A DNA stretch of 64,000 bases from contig NZ_JAPWGY010000006.1 of assembly GCF_027214005.1 (NCBI RefSeq), positions 62,001 to 126,000 of the forward strand. The letters are read 5' to 3'. This stretch comes from Kiloniella laminariae. GTDB lineage: Bacteria > Pseudomonadota > Alphaproteobacteria > Kiloniellales > Kiloniellaceae. Below the pieces are notes generated by a model. That model worked only from the letters and a program-made list of their open reading frames with translations, had not been told where the DNA came from and did not search any database. A program made the translations under genes and the position numbers. Positions 25,747-34,218 of the stretch are shown here, piece by piece (position 1 is the first letter of the stretch; each line of letters begins with the position of its first letter).

Positions 25747-26463
25747 ATGCCCGTCATCACAGACGAACCACCCGCCCTCCCACCTGCACAGCTAGAACTT
25801 GACCATATCTTTGTTTTTGTCACACTTCAGGACAGTGAGACAAAACCGAAAGAGGCAACTCTTCTGGAACAGGCCGGGCTGCAGGAAAGCTATCGACGGG
25901 CGCACCCCGGGCAGGGAACAACAAATATCTGTTACTGTTTTGATAACTGCTATCTGGAACTCTTGTGGCTCACGAACGAGCAAGAAGCCCGCAGCCCCCT
26001 GATCGCCAGAACCGCTTTGGCTGAACGCGCCCACTGGAAAACAAATGGTGCTTCCCCTTTTGGTCTGGCCTTGCGACGGACGGTCCAGCATCCGTTCCCT
26101 CTGGCTACGTGGGATTACCTCCCACCCTACCTGCCGCCTGGCATGACAATTCCCGTCAGCCTTTCCAGTCAGGATCCACTGCATCCCTTCATCTTCCAGT
26201 CACCTGGTGGAAAACGACCGGATCAATGGGAAAACAGCAACCGACAGAACTTTAGTGACCTGGACCTGATAGAGTTACAATTACCGCAGGATGAAGGTTT
26301 TTCTGAAGATCTGGAGAAACTGCGACAGATATCTCTGATACCTGCCATAACCTACAGGAACACCTCCCCAGGAATGCAGCTGTCCATCAAAGATCTAACC
26401 GGCAGGATAACACACCACCTCCAGCTTCCTTCCTGCAGGATCACCCCGGCACCAGCATCTTAA
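25747..26463 (+). CDS. Glyoxalase-like (VOC superfamily) protein
   Basis: 238 residues. The first module starts LELDHIFVFVTLQ, with a metal-ligand-type His, and continues NICYCFDNCYLELLWLTNE, where a glutamate sits at the second ligand position as in glyoxalase-like domain proteins. The central region is PFGLALRRT and YLPPGMTIPV. No third ligand is obvious in the C-terminal half (ITYRNTSPGMQLSIKDL), so catalytic competence is unclear. It is cytoplasmic. It lies 81 bp after the TerB gene with a terminator between, and 106 bp before ctaA. The substrate is unknown. Confidence 0.78.
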   Translation: MPVITDEPPALPPAQLELDHIFVFVTLQDSETKPKEATLLEQAGLQESYRRAHPGQGTTNICYCFDNCYLELLWLTNEQEARSPLIARTALAERAHWKTNGASPFGLALRRTVQHPFPLATWDYLPPYLPPGMTIPVSLSSQDPLHPFIFQSPGGKRPDQWENSNRQNFSDLDLIELQLPQDEGFSEDLEKLRQISLIPAITYRNTSPGMQLSIKDLTGRITHHLQLPSCRITPAPAS

Positions 26464-26569
26464 GAGTCCTTCTTTGGTATCATCCAAGAACAATAGTCTT
26501 ATCTGCCTTGAAACACCCCGGATTCTCTCTATAAACCCAGTGTGACTCTATTTTCTATTTGGATTGAGA

Positions 26570-27625
26570 ATGAAGAACGACACCCGCCAACAGGATCGCC
26601 CAATCGCGATTTGGCTTCTGGTTTGCTGTGCGATGATTTTGATTATGGCTGTGATCGGGGCCATTACCCGCCTCACCGAATCAGGCTTGTCGATTATGGA
26701 GTGGAATCCAATCGGCGGGGCCCTTCCGCCACTGTCCGAAACAGAATGGCAGCGGCTCTTTACCATCTATCAGCAAATTCCCGAATACCAGCAGGAAAAT
26801 GCCGGAATGAGTCTGGAAGAATTCAAGGGAATTTTCTGGTGGGAATTTATCCACCGCCTTTGGGGGCGGGCGATCGGTGTTGTCTTTCTTGTTCCCTTTC
26901 TCTGGTTCTGGCTCCGTGGTCAGATCAGAAGAGCACTGGTTCCCCACCTGCTCTGCATGTTCCTGCTCGGCGGGTTACAGGGCGCTCTTGGCTGGTACAT
27001 GGTTGCCAGTGGTTTTGCCGACAGAACCGATGTCAGTCAATATCGACTGACAGCACATCTTCTGGCCGCTTTTGCGATTTACGCTTATCTCTTCTGGGTT
27101 GCGTTAGGCCTGCTTTTCCCCCAACCCGGTCACAAAGCCGCCGAAGCCAGCACCCGCCTGTACCGTCCTCTGGCACTCCTGCCCTGGTTGATTGTAACAA
27201 CCATCGCCTCTGGCGGGCTTGTGGCGGGGCTCAATGCCGGAATGATTTATAACACCTTCCCACTGATGGAAGGACAGATCATTCCCCCGGCCTATAACGA
27301 CATTACCCCCTGGTACATCAATCTCTTCGAGAACGTTGCCGCTGTACAGTTCAACCATCGTCTCCTCGCCGTTACAACTGTTGCCATGACCCTGGGCATA
27401 TGGCTCTACGCGTGGCGACTTCCCCGCTCAAGGCCCTTGAACAAAGCGCTCCATCTTCTGGTTCTGGCAGCACTCGTTCAGCTCAGCCTTGGAATATCTA
27501 CCCTGCTTCTGGTTGTTCCCATTACACTGGGCGCCCTGCATCAAGCAGGAGGGCTTCTGTTTCTCACCGCCAGCCTTTATAGTTTGTTTCTGGCTCGCCG
27601 GGACAAAAATCCTTCGCTCATCTGA
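26570..27625 (+). CDS. ctaA: Heme A synthase, CtaA/COX15 type
   Basis: 351 residues with about eight membrane helices in two four-helix halves. It oxidises heme O to heme A for cytochrome c oxidase. Motifs seen are GAITRLTESGLSIMEWNPIGG, EFIHRLWGRAIGV with its heme-ligand histidine, QGALGWYMVASG, RLTAHLL, and VQFNHRLLA in the second half. The ATG at 26570 is used; the TTG at 26564 is the alternative. The cysteine pair of Bacillus CtaA is absent, as in the alphaproteobacterial/mitochondrial class. The COG0523 GTPase gene follows after 11 bp and is probably cotranscribed. Confidence 0.95.
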   Translation: MKNDTRQQDRPIAIWLLVCCAMILIMAVIGAITRLTESGLSIMEWNPIGGALPPLSETEWQRLFTIYQQIPEYQQENAGMSLEEFKGIFWWEFIHRLWGRAIGVVFLVPFLWFWLRGQIRRALVPHLLCMFLLGGLQGALGWYMVASGFADRTDVSQYRLTAHLLAAFAIYAYLFWVALGLLFPQPGHKAAEASTRLYRPLALLPWLIVTTIASGGLVAGLNAGMIYNTFPLMEGQIIPPAYNDITPWYINLFENVAAVQFNHRLLAVTTVAMTLGIWLYAWRLPRSRPLNKALHLLVLAALVQLSLGISTLLLVVPITLGALHQAGGLLFLTASLYSLFLARRDKNPSLI

Positions 27626-27636
27626 AAGATCTGATC

Positions 27637-28770
27637 ATGTCCGATATAAAATTTCAGGTCCATGATATGGACATTCCCGAAGAGCCTCTCGCTCTGTCTG
27701 TCCTGACCGGCTTTCTCGGCAGTGGCAAAACCACCTTGCTTAAACAGCTTCTCCAGCATCCGGAAATGGATGAAACGGCAGTTATTGTAAACGAGTTTGG
27801 TGAAATCGGGCTGGATCATCTGCTGGTCGAGAGCTCGCAGGAAGACATCGTGCTGATGAACAGTGGTTGCCTCTGCTGTACCGTGCGAGGGGATCTGGTT
27901 GAAACCATCCGCAAGCTCTATAAAAAGCGCCTTATCAAAGAGGTCCCTGCCTTTAAGCGCCTTGTTATCGAAACAACGGGTCTGGCAGATCCTGCACCCA
28001 TTCTTCAGACATTGATGACGGACCCTTTTTTGAGTGAACGCTTCCGGCTGGATGGTGTTATCACCACCGTCGATGCCGTCAATGGCAACAGTACACTGGA
28101 CAACCACCCAGAGTCCGTCAAACAGGTTGCCGTTGCAGATCGTTTGCTCATCACCAAAACCGATATGACAGAAGGGAAAAGAGATCCGGATCTTCTTCAC
28201 CGGATCAAAACCCTGAATCCTGCTGCAATGATTCAGGAGGTCAGTTTTGGCAATGTTGAGCCAGCGGTCCTGTTTAATGCCGGGCTATACAACCCCGAAA
28301 CCAAGTCTCTTGACGTGCAAAAGTGGTTAAAGGCCGAAGCTTTCGAGGAAACTTCTCACGGACATGACCATAGCCATAGCCATAGCCATAGCCATAGCCA
28401 TAGCCATGGTCATGGTCATGACACGAATCATCATCACGATGTCAATCGCCATGATGACAAGATCCATGCTTTTTGCCTGATCCACGACAGACCGATCGAC
28501 TGGGACCAGATGAATTCCTGGGTCGATATGCTGATCACGCTCTATGGCAATAATATTCTGCGGATAAAGGGGATTTTAAATATCGAAGGCGACCAGAATC
28601 CCGTCGTCATCCACGGGGTCCAGCACGTCTTTCACCCACCTGTCATGCTCGAAGGCTGGCCAGATGAGGACCATCGCTCCAAACTGGTCTTTATTGTCCG
28701 AGACCTGAAAAGGGATATGTTTGACGAAACCTTCCGGGCCTTCATCAAGGAAAGCGCGGATTTACATTGA
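27637..28770 (+). CDS. COG0523 (CobW/ZNG-like) metallochaperone GTPase
   Basis: 377 residues. Walker A GFLGSGKTT (25-33) is followed by the metal-binding GCLCC motif (77-81), an ETTGLADP switch, TKTDM for guanine specificity, and the C-terminal CobW_C domain. A His-rich insert near residues 240-270 separates the GTPase and C-terminal domains. It is encoded in part by tandem CATAGC hexamers, giving alternating His-Ser. The family delivers or guards zinc, cobalt or nickel; the His tract argues for metal buffering. Together with the upstream heme A synthase gene (11-bp gap) it forms a short operon. The metal cannot be named from sequence. Confidence 0.92.
   Translation: MSDIKFQVHDMDIPEEPLALSVLTGFLGSGKTTLLKQLLQHPEMDETAVIVNEFGEIGLDHLLVESSQEDIVLMNSGCLCCTVRGDLVETIRKLYKKRLIKEVPAFKRLVIETTGLADPAPILQTLMTDPFLSERFRLDGVITTVDAVNGNSTLDNHPESVKQVAVADRLLITKTDMTEGKRDPDLLHRIKTLNPAAMIQEVSFGNVEPAVLFNAGLYNPETKSLDVQKWLKAEAFEETSHGHDHSHSHSHSHSHSHGHGHDTNHHHDVNRHDDKIHAFCLIHDRPIDWDQMNSWVDMLITLYGNNILRIKGILNIEGDQNPVVIHGVQHVFHPPVMLEGWPDEDHRSKLVFIVRDLKRDMFDETFRAFIKESADLH
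28369..28416 (+). repeat. In-frame hexanucleotide repeat (CATAGC)6 plus (CATGGT)2
   Basis: Six perfect CATAGC units (28369-28404) are followed by two CATGGT units (28405-28416), all in frame and encoding His-Ser and His-Gly pairs of the metallochaperone. Unit changes would alter tract length without a frameshift. Confidence 0.95.
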
Positions 28771-28827
28771 GAACTCCAGGAGGGGATTACAGCCAGAATT
28801 TGCTGGCTTGACCAGAGGATGTTCAGG

Positions 28828-31020
28828 TTAATTCAAGCTCCCCAGCCCCGGCACGGGCGGCGCAGTTCCAGTCCCCCCCTGTGAGCACCATTTGACAAAT
28901 TCCTCTGCCGGCATGGGGCGCGCGAAGTAAAACCCTTGAGCCTCTTCACAGCCCCGCTCTTTCAGGAACAGCATATGGGCTTTTTCCTCGACGCCCTCGG
29001 CAAGAACCCGGGTTCCCATTGCATGGGCCATGGAAATAATCGCCGCCGTAATTGCCGCATCATCCGGATTTTGATCCAGCTTCATGACAAACGATTTGTC
29101 AATCTTGAGCTTGTCCACGGGAAACCGTTTGAGGTAGGACAGCGATGAATAACCCATTCCAAAATCATCAATCGCCAGGTTTACTCCCAATTCATCCAAA
29201 CGGTTAAGGATGCGATCTGCTTCCTTAAAATCGGCCATAATAGCTGTCTCGGTGATTTCCAGCTCAAGACATTCCGGGCTCACCTGGGTAAATTCGAGCA
29301 CTTCACTGACCTTGTTGACAAAATCTGCCTGCCGGAAAGAAACTGCCGACAAATTCACGGCAATCCTGATTCCGGGAATAATGCTTTGCCATTCCTTCGC
29401 CTGTGTACAGGCGGTCGTCATAACCCAGTCGGTGATGGGATCAATCAAGCCCGTTTTTTCCGCGATGGGAATAAAACGATCAGGGCTGACCATCCCTTCA
29501 CTGCTGTGCCAACGAATAAGCGCTTCGGCGCCGACCAGATTTCCTGTCTTCAGGTCAATCTGGGGTTGATAGTACAATTCAAACTCATTCCGAACCAGTG
29601 CAGCGCGTAACAGGTGCTCAATCCGGCTGCTTTCCTCAGCATTTTGCTTGAGGGTGTTATTGAAAAACGAATAGGTTGCCCGGCCCTTGTTCTTGGCGTG
29701 ATAGAGCGCCATCTCTGCACAGCCAAGCAAAGAAGCCGCTTTGTCCCCGTGCACCGGGAAGAGCGAAATCCCGATACTGCAACCAGAATAGATTTCCTGA
29801 TCATTCAACACGAATGCGCGGCTCATTTTTCGGAGGATTTTCTGGGCGAACAGCTCGGGCTCCTGATCATCATCATAGGGGATCATCAGGGCGAACTCAT
29901 CGCCTCCCAACCGGGCCATATAACCATCGCCCGTTATTCTCTTGCTGAGAATTCTGGCCACATTCCGCAAAAGCTGATCACCGGTCTCGTGCCCGAAAAT
30001 ATCATTCAGATCTTTAAAGTGATCCAGATCGAGAACAAAGACAGCCCATTTATCTTCTTCCCCGCAGCTCTTTGTTTCGGCATCCATATGCCGTACAAAC
30101 TGGGTGCGGTTTCCAAGCCCGGTCAATCCGTCATGCAAGATCATATGCTCGACAGTTTCCTCGGCTTTTATCCGGGCGTGAATTTCCTGACTGAGTTCCT
30201 GGGTTTGTTCCTCGACTTTTCGTTTGAGAACGCCCTGTATGCGCAACAGCTCTTCCTGCCGTAACAACAGATCTGTAATATCCCGGGCTTCCAGAAGGAA
30301 GCCATCACGCCTGCCATGGCGAAACCGCGAAACCTTCATCTCCACGCGCAGTTCAGTGCCCCGCAATCCGATAAGTTTCAAGGGCAGAGGTTCAACCTCT
30401 TGAGCAAGAACATCCAGTTCGCTTCTGAAGATTGATTTATAATCAGGATGGACAAGCTGCGCGAACTTCAATCCCAGAATTTCATCTTCTTGTTCGGCTT
30501 CAAGCAGCCTTACCCCAGTCGGATTGATATAACTGATACCTTCCGGATCACAAATACAAAGCAGGGAAAGAGACACGTCATTAAGCACCCGTTGGGAAAG
30601 CGCATTTCCCATCTGGACTGTTGCATCCATTTCGATAGTGGAGAAGTCTTTCCCATAGAGAATAACCACATCCTTACCGACCTCCAGTGAACAGTCGGCA
30701 TGAAACAGGATTTCATGGAATGCTCCATCATTACTCTTGATTTTCAGAGGAAACCGCGTTGCCCCTTTTTTCAGGAGATCTTGCCATACCTCGAGAAAAA
30801 CATCCTGGTACTGCTCGTGCACCAACTCTATCAAGGGGCCGTTGACAATCTCGGAATCAGTCTCTGCCTTAAGCATGGAAAGACCAGCTTTATTGCAAAA
30901 AGTAATGTTCCCGTCCCGAATCAGCATCGCAAGATCGGGGAGAGTATCCAGTATATGTCGTATGTTCGTGTTCAATTTGTCCCCGAGACCAGATCTAGGA
31001 CAAATCCCGGGGATTGCCAT
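28828..31020 (-). CDS. PAS-PAS-GGDEF-EAL cyclic-di-GMP protein
   Basis: 730 residues with no membrane segment. Two PAS-like domains (about 20-130 and 140-260), a short coiled coil and a GGDEF domain (about 295-450, intact active site RLGGDEFAL) are followed by an EAL domain (about 470-715). The EAL domain has an intact GAEALIRW, VNLSAVSF, LEITETAIM and DDFGMGYSSLSYL. Both synthesis and hydrolysis of c-di-GMP are possible on sequence grounds; PAS input probably sets the balance. An alternative start is the TTG at 30975 (GGGG five bases upstream), just before the first PAS helix. It is monocistronic and converges on the COG0523 gene. Confidence 0.94.
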   Translation of the reverse strand: MAIPGICPRSGLGDKLNTNIRHILDTLPDLAMLIRDGNITFCNKAGLSMLKAETDSEIVNGPLIELVHEQYQDVFLEVWQDLLKKGATRFPLKIKSNDGAFHEILFHADCSLEVGKDVVILYGKDFSTIEMDATVQMGNALSQRVLNDVSLSLLCICDPEGISYINPTGVRLLEAEQEDEILGLKFAQLVHPDYKSIFRSELDVLAQEVEPLPLKLIGLRGTELRVEMKVSRFRHGRRDGFLLEARDITDLLLRQEELLRIQGVLKRKVEEQTQELSQEIHARIKAEETVEHMILHDGLTGLGNRTQFVRHMDAETKSCGEEDKWAVFVLDLDHFKDLNDIFGHETGDQLLRNVARILSKRITGDGYMARLGGDEFALMIPYDDDQEPELFAQKILRKMSRAFVLNDQEIYSGCSIGISLFPVHGDKAASLLGCAEMALYHAKNKGRATYSFFNNTLKQNAEESSRIEHLLRAALVRNEFELYYQPQIDLKTGNLVGAEALIRWHSSEGMVSPDRFIPIAEKTGLIDPITDWVMTTACTQAKEWQSIIPGIRIAVNLSAVSFRQADFVNKVSEVLEFTQVSPECLELEITETAIMADFKEADRILNRLDELGVNLAIDDFGMGYSSLSYLKRFPVDKLKIDKSFVMKLDQNPDDAAITAAIISMAHAMGTRVLAEGVEEKAHMLFLKERGCEEAQGFYFARPMPAEEFVKWCSQGGTGTAPPVPGLGSLN

Positions 31021-31176
31021 CCATAAGGTCGACTCATTTCATATCCTAAAGATCTGCAGCACTGTTCTTTGAACGGGTGTTATCACCCGCCGTCTCCTAA
31101 CCTAACAAAACGACGGTTACTGGAGTGTAAACACCGGACAGGATTTATCTGTTTTGCCTAAACAAATTTGTTTTTC

Positions 31177-31428
31177 CTATTCTTCGCCCGAACGGCGTCT
31201 TTTGAGAAAATGAACCAGAATATTAATTGCAACAATCGGCAACACCACACCCGCCCCTAGCAGGATATAGCGGCCACCCCAATCGAGAAACTCAAGAATG
31301 TAATCGATCACTTCCTTGAAATTACTGGTAACCCATCTCATCAGGCCCAGTGCATCAGTATTGAAAGCGGCCAAAATTACGCCAACAACAAAACAAAGAA
31401 GAACAACCTGAACAATACGACCAACCAT
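31177..31428 (-). CDS. Small membrane protein, DUF6460-like
   Basis: 83 residues from the ATG at 31428 (MVGRIVQVVLLCFVVGVILA). There are two hydrophobic helices (about 3-22 and 50-72) and a basic tail KRRRSGEE. The arrangement, with a first helix, a short DALGLMRWV segment and a second helix ending in arginines, resembles alphaproteobacterial DUF6460 proteins, whose function is unknown. An upstream in-frame start at 31482 is possible but adds a hydrophilic leader. It is divergent from the TetR operon, with an A/T-rich shared promoter region. An AAACAAATTTGTTT palindrome (31160-31173) lies right after its stop codon. Confidence 0.7.
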   Translation of the reverse strand: MVGRIVQVVLLCFVVGVILAAFNTDALGLMRWVTSNFKEVIDYILEFLDWGGRYILLGAGVVLPIVAINILVHFLKRRRSGEE

Positions 31429-31538
31429 TATCTTTGAATGTCCGCAATATATGCGGCCCCTTATGTGATGAGACGAGATCATATTTTTTTAGTTCTCGCT
31501 GAAAATAGGGGCAAGTTAAAAATAATAATATATTATCA

Positions 31539-31599
31539 ATATTGACAATTTACCCATCACTCCATAAATCATCTATATTGACAATTTATGGAGTGGGTC
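31539..31599 (+). promoter_or_regulatory. Promoter and operator of the tetR operon, with direct and inverted repeats
   Basis: The 14-mer ATATTGACAATTTA occurs twice (31539-31552 and 31575-31588), 36 bp apart. The first copy supplies TTGACA (31542-31547), spaced 17 bp from TAAATC (31565-31570). CACTCCATAAAT (31558-31569) and ATTTATGGAGTG (31584-31595) form a perfect 12-bp inverted repeat. Its left arm covers the -10 element and its right arm covers the GGAG ribosome-binding site of tetR. This is a strong candidate for autoregulation. Confidence 0.7.
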
Positions 31600-32190
31600 A
31601 TGGGACGTCCCAGTAAAAAAGCAGAACGGACAGAACAAATCCTTGCCGCCTTCCAACGATGCGTTGCTCGGTCAGGCCTGGAAGGAAGCACACTTGACCA
31701 GATCGCCGAAGAAGCAGGTATGCAAAGAAGTCTCGTCCGGCACTTCGCCGGTAATCGAGAAGAACTTGTACGTACTCTGGCACACTGGGTGATCGGAAAC
31801 AGCGTTCCCGTCTGGGAAGAGTTCAAAGCTGGAATTCCAGAGGACAATCCACTTGATTATCTTCTCGATGGTCTCTTCGAAGAAAAAAATACAAACCCAG
31901 AGACTGTCCTGGTTATTTCTGCACTGACCTTTTCCGCCGGGAACGATCCGGATCTCGCCAAAATGCTCAGAAACTGGATAAACAGCTTCACCCAAGATAT
32001 CCAGACGATACTCGGTAGTATATTTCCACAGGCGAAACGAGAACAGGTTGACGCAGTCGCTTTTGGACTCGTGTCTCTCAACTTTAATCTTGATGCTCTT
32101 TCTCCACTTAACATCGGTCCAGAATATCGCCGGGCGGCACGGACCTGTGCAGAAAGCCTCATCTCAACCCTACGTAACGCTTCGGAATAA
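31600..32190 (+). CDS. TetR/AcrR-family transcriptional regulator
   Basis: 196 residues from the ATG at 31600 (GGAG six bases upstream); an ATG at 31588 is less well placed. The N-terminal helix-turn-helix is MGRPSKKAERTEQILAAF, then GSTLDQIAEEAGMQRSLVRHFAGNREEL. The C-terminal ligand domain is all-helical and not assignable to a subfamily. It is first in a compact operon with a tiny membrane protein, a membrane-anchored ligand-binding domain and a fatty-acid hydroxylase, and is likely to repress that operon through the repeats directly upstream. Base composition is more A/T-rich than in neighbouring housekeeping genes. Confidence 0.93.
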   Translation: MGRPSKKAERTEQILAAFQRCVARSGLEGSTLDQIAEEAGMQRSLVRHFAGNREELVRTLAHWVIGNSVPVWEEFKAGIPEDNPLDYLLDGLFEEKNTNPETVLVISALTFSAGNDPDLAKMLRNWINSFTQDIQTILGSIFPQAKREQVDAVAFGLVSLNFNLDALSPLNIGPEYRRAARTCAESLISTLRNASE

Positions 32191-32198
32191 ACAACGTC

Positions 32199-32369
32199 AT
32201 GCCCTGGCCTTCGGTTATTGGTGTCATACTTCTCCTCTGGTTAGGACTAAACCTTCTCAATGGGACTACTTGGTTTCATCGTAAATATTATCGAAAAAAA
32301 TCCCCTATACACTATTGGGGATTACTCACCTTATGGTTCTTAGTCGCAATTTCTTGCTTCTACTGGTAA
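32199..32369 (+). CDS. Small two-helix membrane protein, 56 residues
   Basis: An open frame of 57 codons running from ATG to TAA. It starts MPWPSVIGVILLLWLGLNLL and ends LLTLWFLVAISCFYW. Two membrane helices (about 5-22 and 40-56) are joined by a basic turn WFHRKYYRKKSP, which predicts both termini outside and the turn in the cytoplasm. It fills the space between tetR (8-bp gap) and the next gene (12-bp gap), so the operon has no other room. The ribosome-binding site is weak, which suggests translational coupling to tetR. I know of no named family. Its position makes it a probable partner of the two following proteins. Confidence 0.72.
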   Translation: MPWPSVIGVILLLWLGLNLLNGTTWFHRKYYRKKSPIHYWGLLTLWFLVAISCFYW

Positions 32370-32381
32370 AGGGTTCAAGCC

Positions 32382-33020
32382 TTGACTATACCTAAACACA
32401 ATATTTTCCTGCAGATTTCTTATGTGATCAGCCTCTTGTGCATGGTTATATTTATCAGTTGGATCGCTTTTTCAGATAGCTCGTATCAGATCTCGCTCGC
32501 CAACACGCCTGCACCCCATGGAGCAGAAGAAAGTTCAGGAGAAATTGGACTAATAGTTCCGGTTAAATATCAGCAACAACAGCTGATATCAGGGAAAACC
32601 GTTTCGATAGATCTTTCCAAAAATGTGGAAAAGCAACTCGATACTCTATGGATCGATTTTCTCACCGATGACCTCGCTCATTCTCAGATTACAGAGACAC
32701 CCAACAGTCTGTATCTGGTTTATCACGACTACGACACCAACCAGGAAACGGTGCTGGTGACTCTGGGGTACCGGATCAATTCCGATAACTCTACCTCAGC
32801 TTTTCTCGACAGCTTCATTATTCCTGCCGGAGATTACATTCAGCAGAGCGGAGCAAACGTGCTTGAAGCTTGGAGCAGCCCTCAGAATAACGAATTCAAT
32901 TTCACCTATGCCGCTGATTACGAACTCTATCAGTTCGGCGCCGGAGACACCGTTGTATCTCAAACAACATTTCTAGGAGTAATCACTCCCATGTCAAAAA
33001 CCAATAAAGCAGGTAAATAG
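32382..33020 (+). CDS. Membrane-anchored GyrI/Cass2-like effector-binding domain protein
   Basis: 212 residues from a TTG at 32382 with AAAGGG upstream. One N-terminal helix (about 8-30; FLQISYVISLLCMVIFISWI) works as an uncleaved anchor or signal sequence. A domain of about 150 residues follows, with the pattern of the effector-binding (GyrI-like / Cass2) fold: LDTLWIDFLTDDL, SLYLVYHDYDTNQETVLVTLGY, FIIPAGDYIQQSG, and the acidic YAADYELYQFG. In known proteins this fold binds small, often cationic, hydrophobic ligands in the cytoplasm and is linked to AraC or MerR domains. A periplasmic, membrane-tethered version in an operon with a lipid hydroxylase is unusual. Fold assignment is by eye. Confidence 0.65.
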   Translation: MTIPKHNIFLQISYVISLLCMVIFISWIAFSDSSYQISLANTPAPHGAEESSGEIGLIVPVKYQQQQLISGKTVSIDLSKNVEKQLDTLWIDFLTDDLAHSQITETPNSLYLVYHDYDTNQETVLVTLGYRINSDNSTSAFLDSFIIPAGDYIQQSGANVLEAWSSPQNNEFNFTYAADYELYQFGAGDTVVSQTTFLGVITPMSKTNKAGK

Positions 33021-33022
33021 AT

Positions 33023-33964
33023 ATGAACACCGCTGACTGGGTGACCTATATTGAATACATCTCTTTCGATATATATGACTGGACTTTGCTGTTCGCACTT
33101 CTGTTTCTGACCATCGAACTGCTTGACGAAATAGTCACCAAACGCCTCAACGGCGAGCGCATACTTGAAACCATCTCAAGCTGCTTTACCCAGATTCCCT
33201 ATTATTTCTCTGAAGCTGTTATTTTTGGAATCGCAGTCTATGGCTACTTCACGATTTACGAATACATTCCCTGGCAAATTCCCACAACAGGCTATGTCTT
33301 CTTGCTAGTCCTCCTCTTGGCCGATTTTACCTATTATGTGGAGCATTACTTTGCTCACAAGATACGTCTTTTATGGCTGGCTCACTCAGTCCATCACAGT
33401 TCGACAATGATGAACACTGCGACAGCTTTCAGGTTTAGTATATTCGATCCCGTTATGTCTGCCGTTTTCCACCTGCCGTTATTACTGCTTGGTTTCAACC
33501 CTATCTTTATCTTTGGCGCAGAGGTTCTTGTTCAGGCCTACCAGTTTTGGATTCACAATGAAATGGTCGGCAAGCTGGGGCCTCTCGAATGGATTTTCAA
33601 CACACCTTCCCATCATCGGGTTCACCATGGTTCAGACCGGAAATATCTTGATAAAAATTTTGGGGGCATCCTGATTATCTGGGACCGTTTGTTCCAAACT
33701 TATCAGAAAGAAGAGGAATTACCCACTTATGGCTTGACGATTCCTATGACGAGTAAAAACCCTATTACGGTTCAGTTCCACGAATTCATAAATCTTTACA
33801 AAGACTTGAATAGCGCCAAGACTGGTGGGGAGTTTTTAGGCTTCCTGTTACGCGGCCCCGGGTGGAAACCTTTACGCCTGCGCAAAAAACGCGCTACCGG
33901 AACTACTCAGGAATCTTTTCAATCAGGGAATTCGATTGTTTCTGACGATGTATATTCAAAATAA
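33023..33964 (+). CDS. Fatty acid hydroxylase / sterol desaturase family di-iron membrane enzyme
   Basis: 313 residues with about four to five membrane helices (near 15-35, 55-80, 88-108 and 140-170). The histidine clusters of the family are present: EHYFAH, HSVHHSS and HHRVHHGSDRKYLDKNFGG, with WDRLFQTYQ after them. It uses oxygen and a di-iron centre to hydroxylate or desaturate a lipid in the inner membrane; the precise lipid is unknown. The C-terminal 40 residues are basic then Ser-rich. It starts 2 bp after the preceding gene and is the last of the tetR operon, ending about 60 bp before tRNA-Gly. Base composition is lower in G+C than the flanks. Confidence 0.9.
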   Translation: MNTADWVTYIEYISFDIYDWTLLFALLFLTIELLDEIVTKRLNGERILETISSCFTQIPYYFSEAVIFGIAVYGYFTIYEYIPWQIPTTGYVFLLVLLLADFTYYVEHYFAHKIRLLWLAHSVHHSSTMMNTATAFRFSIFDPVMSAVFHLPLLLLGFNPIFIFGAEVLVQAYQFWIHNEMVGKLGPLEWIFNTPSHHRVHHGSDRKYLDKNFGGILIIWDRLFQTYQKEEELPTYGLTIPMTSKNPITVQFHEFINLYKDLNSAKTGGEFLGFLLRGPGWKPLRLRKKRATGTTQESFQSGNSIVSDDVYSK

Positions 33965-34022
33965 TCAAAGACGAACCCGCCGTAAACGCAAACAGTCATA
34001 AAGGAAAAAATATGCCGGGCTT

Positions 34023-34096
34023 TGGAGCGGGTGAGGAGAATCGAACTCCCGTATTTAGCTTGGGAAGCTAATGTTCTACCATTGAACTACACCCGC
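34023..34096 (-). tRNA. tRNA-Gly (anticodon CCC)
   Basis: A 74-nt cloverleaf on the minus strand. The acceptor GCGGGTG pairs with CACCCGC, the anticodon stem TTAGC/GCTAA encloses TTCCCAA (anticodon CCC), the T loop TTCGATT is present, and T73 plus CCA are encoded. Its 3' end faces the tetR-hydroxylase operon. Confidence 0.96.
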
Positions 34097-34218
34097 ATCA
34101 CTGCCGCACGATCATTGATCGGCTTTGATTCTTCTAGCTCTCAGGACAAACCTGCGCAAGCCTTCTTTTAACCTGCCTCTGTCTGTCTCGATAAAAACAG
34201 ACGATTTCAGTAAAACCC

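Noticed and set aside
28361-28420. Short tandem repeats as a CRISPR-like array
   Set aside because: The 6-bp units have no spacers and are in frame inside a His-rich loop, so this is a coding microsatellite.
31500-34100. An integrated genomic island at tRNA-Gly
   Set aside because: No integrase and no second copy of the tRNA 3' end was seen, so only lower G+C and the tRNA support it.
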